The position numbers were made by a program, and so were the translations under genes. 7,102 bases of DNA, taken from contig PMMN01000049.1 in the NCBI GenBank assembly GCA_003162235.1, forward strand, positions 5,301 to 12,402, read 5' to 3'. Below, piece after piece: positions 1-5,250 of this stretch (position 1 is its first letter; every line of letters starts with the position of its first letter). The stretch is from Actinomycetota bacterium. GTDB taxonomy: Bacteria > Actinomycetota > Thermoleophilia > Gaiellales > Gaiellaceae. Below the pieces are notes generated by a model, which saw only the letters and a program-made list of their open reading frames with translations, searched no databases and was not told where the DNA came from.

Positions 1-62
1 GGGGGGCGGCGAAACGGGGTGTCGGCTTCGACGAGCCCACAACCGATGTAGCGTTCGCGGGA

Positions 63-704
63 ATGAAGCTCTCCACCGGCGCGGAGCTACGAGTCACGGG
101 CGGCGACGGACCGCTCAGTGTCGTCTGCATGAACGGTGGCCAGCGCGCCGAGGTCGAGGGCACCTGGAGCGCCACGATCGAGTGGCTGGTGGAACGGCTG
201 CGCCGGCAGTTCCCGAAGGTTCGCTTCGCCGAGCTGCGCTACCGGATCAAGTCCTGGCGCTGCTTCGACTGGTGCGTGGAGGACGCCCGCGCAGCGATCG
301 AAGCGGCCGGCGGCGAGCGGACGCTTTTGCTCGGCTTCTCGATGGGCGGCGGCGTGGCGATCGCGGCCGCCGCGGAGCCGTCGGTCGAAACGGTCGTGGG
401 ACTGGCGCCCTGGATTCCGCCGCGGCTGTCGCTCGAGGGGTTGCGCGGACGCCGCTTCTCGGTTATCCATGGCTCGCTCGATCGCGCGCTCCCGGGGATT
501 CCCGGTGTCTCTCCGCGACTCTCCCGCGCCGGCTTCGAGCGGGCGCTGGCGCTCGGCGCCGAAGGCGACTACACGCTCATCCCGGGCGCCGTGCACGGAG
601 TCGCGCTGCGTCCGCTCGGGCTGGGGCTGGTTCCGCTGCCGCGGGCGAGGCGCTGGGTGGAGCTGGTGGCCGTCGAGATCGATGCTGCCGGGGTTCATGG
701 CTGA
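63..704 (+). CDS. alpha/beta hydrolase, small dienelactone-hydrolase-like
   Basis: A 213-residue cytoplasmic protein with the layout of a minimal alpha/beta hydrolase. A strand and turn near residues 17-26 (VVCMNGG) sits where the oxyanion loop lies. The nucleophile elbow GFSMG puts the catalytic Ser at 93. A late strand followed by HGSLD gives a candidate acid Asp140, and GAVHG gives the candidate His178. There is no signal peptide and little room for a cap domain. The substrate cannot be read from sequence; an esterase or dienelactone-hydrolase-like role is a family-level inference. The ATG at 63 is the only start codon in this frame inside the window, but the frame stays open back to base 1 and there is no clear Shine-Dalgarno, so the true start could lie upstream. 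The 3' end overlaps the convergent membrane-protein gene by 10 nt, stop against stop. Confidence 0.8.
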   Translation: MKLSTGAELRVTGGDGPLSVVCMNGGQRAEVEGTWSATIEWLVERLRRQFPKVRFAELRYRIKSWRCFDWCVEDARAAIEAAGGERTLLLGFSMGGGVAIAAAAEPSVETVVGLAPWIPPRLSLEGLRGRRFSVIHGSLDRALPGIPGVSPRLSRAGFERALALGAEGDYTLIPGAVHGVALRPLGLGLVPLPRARRWVELVAVEIDAAGVHG

Positions 705-1864
705 ATCGGTTTGAGCGCGCGTGCGGCTGCGAGCATCAGGTCGCGGCTGGAGGCGGCAACCAAAACGTAGATGCGGTTCTTGACGAGAAATCCTTCGCAG
801 TGATGGGTGAGCAACCCGCAATATGAGATCAGGCTGCCTGAACGCGGCACGTAACGGTAGGGCCAGTAGCCGTTCGGTAGAGGCTTTACGGTTTCGTCGA
901 GTCGCACGAAGGGTTTACTGGCCAACGGGTTCGATTCCGTAGGGTTGTTGCTCCACCAGCCTTCCCCGTACTTCATTCTGATGCCCTCGCGGGGATCGCG
1001 CGGCGCCCCCTTGTAGTTGGTCGTCAACGTCATCCGAGTGATCCTCAACAGAGATTGGCCCGAGAAGGATTCGCCATTCCAGAGCGCGCCGGGGAGCAGC
1101 TTGCTCACCCGGGATAAGGAAACCGGAACGGTCCGTGCAGCCGCCTGACTGTCTAACGCAACCAGATGGTTATATGGCGACGTCTTCAGCGGAACGAGGT
1201 TTCCCTTACCTCCCGGCAGAGTCTCGATCGAGAGGACGTCCCAGCTCAAGGTGCCAGTTGGGTCGTGGTACTCGATCCGCAGCGGCAGCGCACTCTTGTT
1301 ATCCACGGCGATGCGTAGCGCGGGCGTCCCGAACCAGATCACCTCGTGCCCGTTCAGCATCCCCTTCTTGGTTGCCTTCGCACCCTTCTCTAGTGCAGAG
1401 CGATAGCGGACAAGGAATCCCGCGACATAAGGATCGTCTTCGAATCCGGGTGCCTGGCCAGATTTCCACATGGCGATGTGGCGCTGACTGTCGTACCAGA
1501 ACTCGCTTGTTGCCAGGTACGGCTTCCCCCGCCCTGTCGCCAGATTGATCTCGGTGAAGAGCGTCTTGGAGCGCACAACGGCATGTATCACAGGTTCGTC
1601 GCCGATCGCGGCCAGCGCCCTTTCGGTGAACGAGGGGCTGTGATTCCAAGGGGCGATCAACCCGACGGCGATGATGGCAGCGGCGAGCACGAACGCGGGC
1701 ACAAGGCGCCTGGCGAAGCGCGATCGCTTCGAGCGCCTTGCGCGCGCCTGCCCGGCGTCTTCCACGGGCGCCTCGGCGCGCCGGACGACGTCTTTCCAGT
1801 CGGGCTGGTTGTCTCGGTCTACGAGCGCCTCGAGGCGCTCGGTCAGCTGCCGGTGATCGTTCAT
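695..1864 (-). CDS. membrane-anchored anti-sigma factor-like protein with external LolA/RseB-like domain
   Basis: A 389-residue protein. Residues 1-50 are charged and probably cytoplasmic, ending in a basic stretch (RARRSKRSRFARR). Residues about 54-72 form one hydrophobic membrane helix. Residues about 75-389 should lie outside the membrane. This topology, and translational coupling (ATGA, 1861-1864) to the ECF sigma gene upstream, are what one expects of an anti-sigma factor. The N-terminal part lacks the HxxxCxxC zinc motif of classical ZAS anti-sigma factors. The external part has the rhythm of the LolA/RseB beta fold: NGHEVIWF near 171, then a strand, VDNKSALPLRIEY near 187-199, and further strands. 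That fold is an inference without a search. Cys349 and Cys356 could form a disulfide outside the cell. A clear AAGGAG lies 7 nt before the ATG. Alternatively it is a lipoprotein-sorting-like envelope protein that only shares the operon. Confidence 0.72.
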   Translation of the reverse strand: MNDHRQLTERLEALVDRDNQPDWKDVVRRAEAPVEDAGQARARRSKRSRFARRLVPAFVLAAAIIAVGLIAPWNHSPSFTERALAAIGDEPVIHAVVRSKTLFTEINLATGRGKPYLATSEFWYDSQRHIAMWKSGQAPGFEDDPYVAGFLVRYRSALEKGAKATKKGMLNGHEVIWFGTPALRIAVDNKSALPLRIEYHDPTGTLSWDVLSIETLPGGKGNLVPLKTSPYNHLVALDSQAAARTVPVSLSRVSKLLPGALWNGESFSGQSLLRITRMTLTTNYKGAPRDPREGIRMKYGEGWWSNNPTESNPLASKPFVRLDETVKPLPNGYWPYRYVPRSGSLISYCGLLTHHCEGFLVKNRIYVLVAASSRDLMLAAARALKPIQP

Positions 1865-2343
1865 CGTCCCACTCCTTCGCGTGTCAATGCTTTGGCAAGC
1901 TCCTCGTGGGCGCGGGCCAGCGTGGCGGCGACGGTTCCCTCGCTAATCCCGCAAAGCTCTGCGATCTCGGCGTAGGAGAGGTCGGCGAAGTGGCGCAGGA
2001 AGACGATCAGCTTGCGCCGAGGCGATAACCGCCTCAGAGCGTCCGACAGCTCCCTGTCTCGCTCGGGATCCGGAACTACGGCTCGCTCGAACGCCTCTTT
2101 CCACTCCACTTCGTGGCCATTACGGTGCTCGTCGAGCGCAACCCGGAAAGCGATCCTCCAGATCCAGCCTTCCAGCGACCCTTCGCCGCGGAACCGGTCC
2201 TGCTCCCGCAGAGCCCGGGCGAAGGCTTCCTGCACCACGTCGTGCGCCCGCTCGAAGCTTCCGCAGATCGGCGCCAGGCCGTTTCGGAAGGCGCCGAAGC
2301 GGTTCCGGTACAAAAGCTCGAGCTCTTTGGCTGAAGTACCCAC
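1861..2343 (-). CDS. ECF-type RNA polymerase sigma factor
   Basis: A 160-residue two-domain sigma-70 family protein, the usual size for the extracytoplasmic-function group. Region 2 spans about residues 11-74: AHDVVQEAFARAL (33-45) is the typical region 2.2 core-binding helix and EGWIWRIAFRVALDEHR (58-74) matches regions 2.3/2.4, which melt and read the -10 element. Region 4 spans about 101-153: LRRLSPRRKLIVFLRHFADLSYAEIAELCGISEGTV contains the helix-turn-helix that reads the -35 element. There is no C-terminal extension. It should direct RNA polymerase to a small regulon when released by its partner, likely the membrane protein encoded immediately downstream with a 4-nt overlap. The start is GTG at 2343; an in-frame TGA seven codons upstream leaves little choice. 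No Shine-Dalgarno is visible, so weak or leaderless initiation is possible. Confidence 0.93.
   Translation of the reverse strand: MGTSAKELELLYRNRFGAFRNGLAPICGSFERAHDVVQEAFARALREQDRFRGEGSLEGWIWRIAFRVALDEHRNGHEVEWKEAFERAVVPDPERDRELSDALRRLSPRRKLIVFLRHFADLSYAEIAELCGISEGTVAATLARAHEELAKALTREGVGR
1872..1877 (-). promoter_or_regulatory. Shine-Dalgarno AAGGAG of the anti-sigma gene
   Basis: On the minus strand AAGGAG lies 7 nt before the ATG at 1864, inside the last codons of the sigma factor gene. It fixes the start of the membrane protein and, with the ATGA stop/start overlap, supports coupled translation of the pair. It is the strongest ribosome site in this operon; the sigma gene itself has none that is obvious. 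Confidence 0.75.
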
Positions 2344-2452
2344 TGGCAGGTAGACGCGAAGTCAGCCTGGATTCTTTACCGAACTTGCGCGCGATGCTGC
2401 ACGCGGGACGCGTGGGTTCGGAACGCGCTTGACGTACCCGGCAATATCGCCG

Positions 2453-2680
2453 CTAGCCGCAGCCCTCGTCGCCGGAGTCGAGTACTTCGCGAGCACGCTC
2501 GAGATCAGAAGCGCGGACGACGATCTCGGTCGGGCCGAAGCTCGAGAGCATTCCGTCGGTCGAGCCGGCGCCGCGGTTGGTCTTGCGGAAGTAGCACTCG
2601 ATTCCCTCCAAGCGCAGCAGGCCGCAGAGCATCTCGGCCTCGGCGTCGTTGGAGACGACGGTCACGCGAGCCTCGTTCAT
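2453..2680 (-). CDS. DUF2007-like putative signal-transducing small protein
   Basis: A 75-residue soluble protein starting at the ATG at 2680. It opens with a strand (ARVTVVSN), then a helix (DAEAEMLCGLLRLEGIECYF), a variable loop with small and charged residues (33-50), a strand (TEIVVRA) and a final helix (SDLERAREVLDSG). This beta-alpha-beta-beta-alpha order, with the phrase 'level of the polypeptide changed, residue accessed by a short helix, then I-x-V-x-x-x-D-x-x-x-A', is typical of the DUF2007 family (PF09413, putative signal-transducing proteins; ACT-like in shape). Its biochemical role is not known. It lies upstream of the sigma operon on the same strand with a 109-nt gap, so co-transcription is possible but not shown. 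It is divergent from the HIT gene. No clear Shine-Dalgarno is present. Confidence 0.75.
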   Translation of the reverse strand: MNEARVTVVSNDAEAEMLCGLLRLEGIECYFRKTNRGAGSTDGMLSSFGPTEIVVRASDLERAREVLDSGDEGCG

Positions 2681-2787
2681 CGTGAGGTCAGCGTAGCTCG
2701 GCGGTGGTTCCTGACCGCGCGCGGATCTCTATCTGAGCAAGCCGGCACGCGCGAGCGCCCGCGCCGGAAGTCGGATACGGTGAAGTA

Positions 2788-3213
2788 GTGAACGAGTGCG
2801 CGATCTGCGAGAAGCACCAGGGTAGGGGCCTGCTCGTTGGCGAGGTGCTGTACGAGGACGAGAGCGTGCTCGTCTCCCATGCGCCGGCCGGAGTCGTGAA
2901 CGGCTACCTCGGCTACCTGTTCGTCGATGCCAAGCGCCATGTTCGCGGACTGGCCGAGCTCGAGGATGAGGAGGTGTGCGCGCTGGGGCTGATGGTCTCG
3001 CGCCTGGCGAGGGCGCTCGAGCGTGAGGGCGCCGATCACGTCTACGCCTTCGTCTTCGACCACATTCCGCATCACCACGTTCACGTCGTCGCGCGCTACC
3101 CGGGCACGCCGCGGGAGTACTGGGGCCCGCGCGTCGATGAGTGGCCGGACGCTCGTCGCGGCGACGAGACCGAGATCGCGGTGCTCTGCAATCGGCTTCG
3201 CGCCGAGTTTTAA
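2788..3213 (+). CDS. HIT family (histidine triad) protein
   Basis: A 141-residue protein of the histidine triad superfamily, which hydrolyses or transfers nucleotide phosphoramidates, dinucleoside polyphosphates or related nucleotidyl compounds. The triad is at His95-x-His97-x-His99 followed by VV (HHHVHVV), with an extra His at 96 and at 92. The N-terminus carries a CxxC pair (Cys4, Cys7) of the kind seen in many bacterial HIT proteins, possibly half of a zinc site together with later His residues. Residues 31-56 (HAPAGVVNGYLGYLFVDAKR...) follow the usual pattern leading to the nucleotide-binding strand, although the usual G-H is N-G-Y-L here. The exact substrate cannot be read. The start is GTG at 2788, with GGTGA (2779-2783) as a modest ribosome site; a TACGGT box (2776-2781) could instead be a -10 for a leaderless message. 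It converges on the NERD gene with an 11-nt gap. Confidence 0.93.
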   Translation: MNECAICEKHQGRGLLVGEVLYEDESVLVSHAPAGVVNGYLGYLFVDAKRHVRGLAELEDEEVCALGLMVSRLARALEREGADHVYAFVFDHIPHHHVHVVARYPGTPREYWGPRVDEWPDARRGDETEIAVLCNRLRAEF

Positions 3214-3224
3214 CGGATCCGAGT

Positions 3225-3701
3225 CTAGGAGATCGGCGCCGGCTCGGCCGCCGACGGCTGTCCGAACCGGTCGGCGAGGCGGGCGACGCGCTCGTACTCG
3301 AGCACGGGGTTTCGCTGCCGCGAGATCCAGTCTCCGATCTGATCGCCGCGGATGACCCAGACCCTCTCTTCCCGCATCGGCTTGCCCCAAGACGACGCGG
3401 CCAGGCAGATCACCGGCGTGACCCAGGCGTGGAGCTCGCGGAACAGCTCCTCGGCCCTGCGCCAGGTCTCGCGCAGGTGCTCGTCCCGGTAGTGGCGGTG
3501 CCTCGCGTTGATCAGGAAAAGCCCCGTCGGTCCGCTGACGAAATGATCGATCGTGCCCTCTCCGTCCCGCTCGACGCCGTGCACGACGACGAAGCCGTGC
3601 TCGCGAAGCGCATCGAGCTCCGCGCGAATCCGTTCCTCCGCGCGGACGCTACGGATGCGGGAGATGCGGATGAACAACGCTGCGTCTCGCCACGACCCCA
3701 T
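3225..3701 (-). CDS. NERD-domain (nuclease-related) protein, probably inactive
   Basis: A 158-residue protein from the ATG at 3701; a TTG at 3737 would give 170. Numbered from the ATG, residues about 18-120 match a NERD domain: AEERIRAELDALREHGFVVVHGV, then TIDHFVSGPTGLFLINAR, then a helix and VTPVICLA, and finally VWVIRGDQIGDWI. NERD is related to restriction-type nucleases of the PD-(D/E)xK fold. The Asp of IDH (Asp52) is present, but the expected E/D-x-K after the GLFLI strand is Asn-Ala-Arg (65-67), so cutting activity is doubtful. It may bind DNA or a partner without cutting. No membrane segment or other domain is seen. I prefer the ATG because the TTG falls inside a plausible -35 box. 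It lies downstream of the broken acyltransferase on the same strand and converges on the HIT gene. Confidence 0.78.
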   Translation of the reverse strand: MGSWRDAALFIRISRIRSVRAEERIRAELDALREHGFVVVHGVERDGEGTIDHFVSGPTGLFLINARHRHYRDEHLRETWRRAEELFRELHAWVTPVICLAASSWGKPMREERVWVIRGDQIGDWISRQRNPVLEYERVARLADRFGQPSAAEPAPIS

Positions 3702-3716
3702 GCAAGGAATCTTGCA
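3701..3716. repeat. perfect inverted repeat over the -10 box and start of the NERD gene
   Basis: TGCAAG (3701-3706) and CTTGCA (3711-3716) are perfect inverted copies separated by GAAT. The element covers the candidate -10 box and touches the ATG of the NERD gene. It could be an operator for a dimeric repressor or a short hairpin over the start codon. Six-base arms can arise by chance, so confidence is low. Confidence 0.35.
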
Positions 3717-3737
3717 ACGAGCCGTGTCATCAGTCAA
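3702..3737 (-). promoter_or_regulatory. candidate promoter of the NERD gene, possibly leaderless
   Basis: On the minus strand TTGACT (3737-3732) is followed after exactly 17 nt by CAAGAT (3714-3709), then 7 nt and the ATG at 3701. The -35 matches the housekeeping consensus at 5 of 6 bases and the -10 at 3 of 6. The distance from the -10 to the ATG would place the transcript start at or next to the ATG, as in leaderless messages common in high-GC Gram-positives, and no Shine-Dalgarno is present. Confidence 0.35.
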
Positions 3738-3780
3738 GGAACAACAGCGATCAGTCGGCGCCGGACACTTGCGACCTCGC

Positions 3781-4613
3781 CTAGGACACGACGGTTGGCG
3801 GGATTTCGTCGCCGCTTTCGAGCATCTGCTTGAGCCGGGAGGCGAAGCGCGCCACCGGAGTGCCGTCGACGACGTCGTGATCGACGCTGAGCGTCAGCGC
3901 AAGGTATTCGCGCTCCTCAACCAGAGGCTCGCTCGCCCCGCCCTCATGGATCAGCTGGGGCCTGCGCGAGATTCCGCCCAGGGTCAAGCAGAGAGTGTGG
4001 GACGTGAGCGGAAGGCCCCAACCGCGCCCTCGCCCGAACATCTGGATCGCGGTCACCGTAACCGTGCCGGTGATGCGCTTGCGCCGGTACGGGCTGCGCA
4101 GGACCGCGCGCCAGACGGCTCGGCGCAGGAAGCGGGGCAGAAGCAGCCAGAGTGGGAGCAGCCGCTGCGCCTTGGAGTAGGGAGGAGGATCGGCCTGCGC
4201 CGCCCGGATCTCTTCCTGGATCTCGAGCAGGCTCTTCCGGTTGGCGGCGCGGACGACGTAGGGGATCGGCGTCAGCTTGCCCTCGAGTCTGCGCTCGACC
4301 AGCACCGTCACATCCACGTCGTCGAAGAGCACGAGCTTGCGACCCTTGCGGTGTAGGCGTGCATATGGGGGTCGTCGCCGATCGCTCGAGCGACGCAGGC
4401 GACGACGAAGGTGGTCAACGAGAGAGGCCGGTCGAGCGCACGCCGGTAGGCACGAATCGCACGTCTCACCCCGGTGACATCGACCTCGAGCAGCGCGTGC
4501 ACGATGTGCCGGCGCTGCATCAGATCAAGCCAGTCGATCGCCTGGCGCTGCAGGCGAGTGAACGGCTCGACCTGATAACCGTTGCGACCGCCGGCTCGTT
4601 TGCGCACGTTCAT
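3781..4613 (-). pseudogene. 2-oxoacid dehydrogenase E2-type acyltransferase domain protein, frameshifted
   Basis: Two adjoining minus-strand frames together make one acyltransferase catalytic domain of the pyruvate/2-oxoglutarate dehydrogenase E2 family. The first runs from ATG 4613 to about 4353 (87 residues: QVEPFTRLQRQAIDWLDLM, later LSLTTFVVACVARAIGDDPHMHAY). The second runs from about 4350 to the stop at 3783-3781 (189 residues: KLVLFDDVDVTVLVE, TGTVTVTAIQMFG, WGLPLTSHTLCLTLGGI). The catalytic signature HDVVDG (HxxxDG) lies near the end, at about residues 245-250 of the joined protein. No lipoyl or E1/E3-binding domain precedes it, as in known stand-alone E2-like proteins, so it would not act as a normal E2 core. 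TACACCGC at 4355-4348 where TAC-CGC is expected suggests two extra bases (or one lost). This may be a true inactivation or a sequencing error. Upstream of 4613 no strong ribosome site is seen. Confidence 0.82.
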
Positions 4614-4660
4614 CGGCTCGCTTAACGCGATCGAAGCGACGGGCTGGCTCAAAGTGCGCG

Positions 4661-4677
4661 TTCGCGGAGTCCGCGAA
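4661..4677. repeat. perfect 7-bp inverted repeat between divergent genes
   Basis: TTCGCGG (4661-4667) and CCGCGAA (4671-4677) are perfect inverted copies around AGT. It lies in the 130-nt region between the divergent acyltransferase and VOC genes, 47 nt from one ATG and 66 nt from the other. Neither gene ends here and there is no T run, so a terminator is unlikely; an operator is the better guess. Confidence 0.4.
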
Positions 4678-4708
4678 GTGTCGTCATTCGGCGGAACGGG
4701 AAAGGCGC

Positions 4709-4744
4709 ATGAGCACAAGGAGCGAACGCGAGAGGAGAAAATAA
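4709..4744 (+). CDS. possible 11-residue leader peptide before the VOC gene
   Basis: ATG at 4709 opens an 11-codon frame (MSTRSERERRK) that stops at TAA 4742-4744, sharing one base with the VOC start (TAATG). An AAAGG purine run lies 4 nt before it, and the Shine-Dalgarno of the VOC gene lies inside it. Such an arrangement can couple translation of a leader to the next gene. The peptide is almost wholly charged and has no recognisable function. A frame this short can be chance, and I give it as a candidate only. Confidence 0.25.
   Translation: MSTRSERERRK
4733..4737 (+). promoter_or_regulatory. Shine-Dalgarno AGGAG of the VOC gene
   Basis: AGGAG lies 6 nt before the ATG at 4744 within a long purine run (GAGAGGAGAAAA). 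It is the best ribosome site in the window and selects this ATG over the in-frame start upstream at 4582, which would overlap the start of the divergent acyltransferase gene. Confidence 0.8.
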
Positions 4745-5106
4745 TGAAGAGCGGCGAGATCGTGCACGTCGAGTTCCCGTCCGTCGACGCGGATCGGGCG
4801 CAGAAGTTCTGGAGCGGACTGTTCGGCTGGAGCTTCAAGGACTCCGGCATGCCCGACATGGATTACCGGATGGCGCGAGTCAACGAGGATTTGGGCGTGG
4901 CCGTCTTTCCGTCCGACGACCGTTCCGGTTACCCGAACTATTACTTCCTGGTGGACGACATCGAAGCCTCGCTGGCCAAGGTGCGTGAGCTCGGCGGCAA
5001 GACCGAGGACAAGGTCCTCGTCCCGAAAATCGGCTGGTTCGCGCCCTGTAAAGACAGCGAAGGCAACGTCTTCCGGCTCTTCCAGGGGGATTTGGCCGCG
5101 GCGTAG
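4744..5106 (+). CDS. VOC family protein (glyoxalase/bleomycin-resistance/dioxygenase-like)
   Basis: A 120-residue, single-unit vicinal-oxygen-chelate protein with two beta-alpha-beta-beta-beta modules. Module one: IVHVEFPSVDADRAQKFW, LFGWSF, DYRMARV, GVAVFPSD. Module two: YYFLVDDIEASLAKVRELGG, VPKIGWFAPCKDSEGNVFRLFQ. The order and the phrases 'FGW', 'VDDIEASLAKVRELGGK' and 'IGWFAPCKDSEGNVF' resemble the COG3324-type glyoxalase-related proteins. In metal-using VOC enzymes a Glu usually sits in the last strand where this protein has Arg111 (VFRLFQ), and His8/Glu10 in the first strand are only possible ligands. Metal-dependent catalysis is therefore uncertain and a binding role is equally possible. 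The substrate is unknown. It should work as a dimer, as is usual for short VOC proteins. It is divergent from the acyltransferase gene and 144 nt upstream of the GGDEF/EAL gene. Confidence 0.92.
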   Translation: MKSGEIVHVEFPSVDADRAQKFWSGLFGWSFKDSGMPDMDYRMARVNEDLGVAVFPSDDRSGYPNYYFLVDDIEASLAKVRELGGKTEDKVLVPKIGWFAPCKDSEGNVFRLFQGDLAAA

Positions 5107-5250
5107 GCGTCGAAAACCCTCGCTCGATCCACGCGACGATCTCCTCGCGGTTACGCGCGATCCCCGGAATGGAGCACCCGTCGCGCGCTTCGCCAGGGCC
5201 AGAAGAGGCCGATTACCGGGGCGCACTCGTCCTCTCTATCGGAGCGTGTT

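Noticed and set aside
1..51. Possible C-terminal end of an upstream gene (frame 1 stops at TAG 49-51)
   Set aside because: Only 16 codons are visible and they show no family signature, and the hydrolase frame is also open across this stretch, so the frames cannot be told apart.
87..821. A 244-codon minus-strand frame over the hydrolase gene
   Set aside because: Composition is Arg/Pro/Gln-rich with no domain; it is a GC-rich antisense shadow of the hydrolase, which has a clear catalytic triad.
2401..2413. ACGCG-gga-CGCGT hairpin in the gap before the sigma gene, as a terminator
   Set aside because: Only 5-bp arms and no T run on either strand; such palindromes are common in GC-rich sequence.
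2344..2440. GAACC box upstream of the sigma gene as an autoregulated ECF promoter
   Set aside because: The GAACC is a fair -35, but no CGTC-like -10 lies 16-17 nt downstream; the only CGTCTA is too far away.
2429..2462. TTGACG followed by an AT-richer patch as a plus-strand promoter
   Set aside because: No plus-strand gene starts downstream until the HIT gene at 2788, and the hexamer 17 nt further on does not resemble a -10.
3214..3221. CGGATCCG palindrome between the convergent HIT and NERD genes as a terminator
   Set aside because: An 8-base palindrome without loop or T run cannot form a useful hairpin.
2677..3390. A 237-codon minus-strand frame over the HIT gene
   Set aside because: Antisense shadow of the HIT coding sequence; no recognisable motif, and it would overlap both neighbours.
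3553..4356. A 267-codon plus-strand frame over the acyltransferase
   Set aside because: It has a charged, low-information sequence; the minus strand carries unmistakable E2 motifs in the same bases.
5132..5149. CGCGA...TCGCG hairpin after the VOC stop as a terminator
   Set aside because: Five-bp arms with an 8-nt loop and no T tract; too weak to call.
5110..5200. Minus-strand frame between the VOC and GGDEF/EAL genes reading like a helix (IARNREEIVAWIERG), possibly a gene remnant
   Set aside because: It has no clear start and no stop near a sensible end, and continues into antisense of the VOC gene as Pro/Arg-rich sequence; a remnant cannot be supported.
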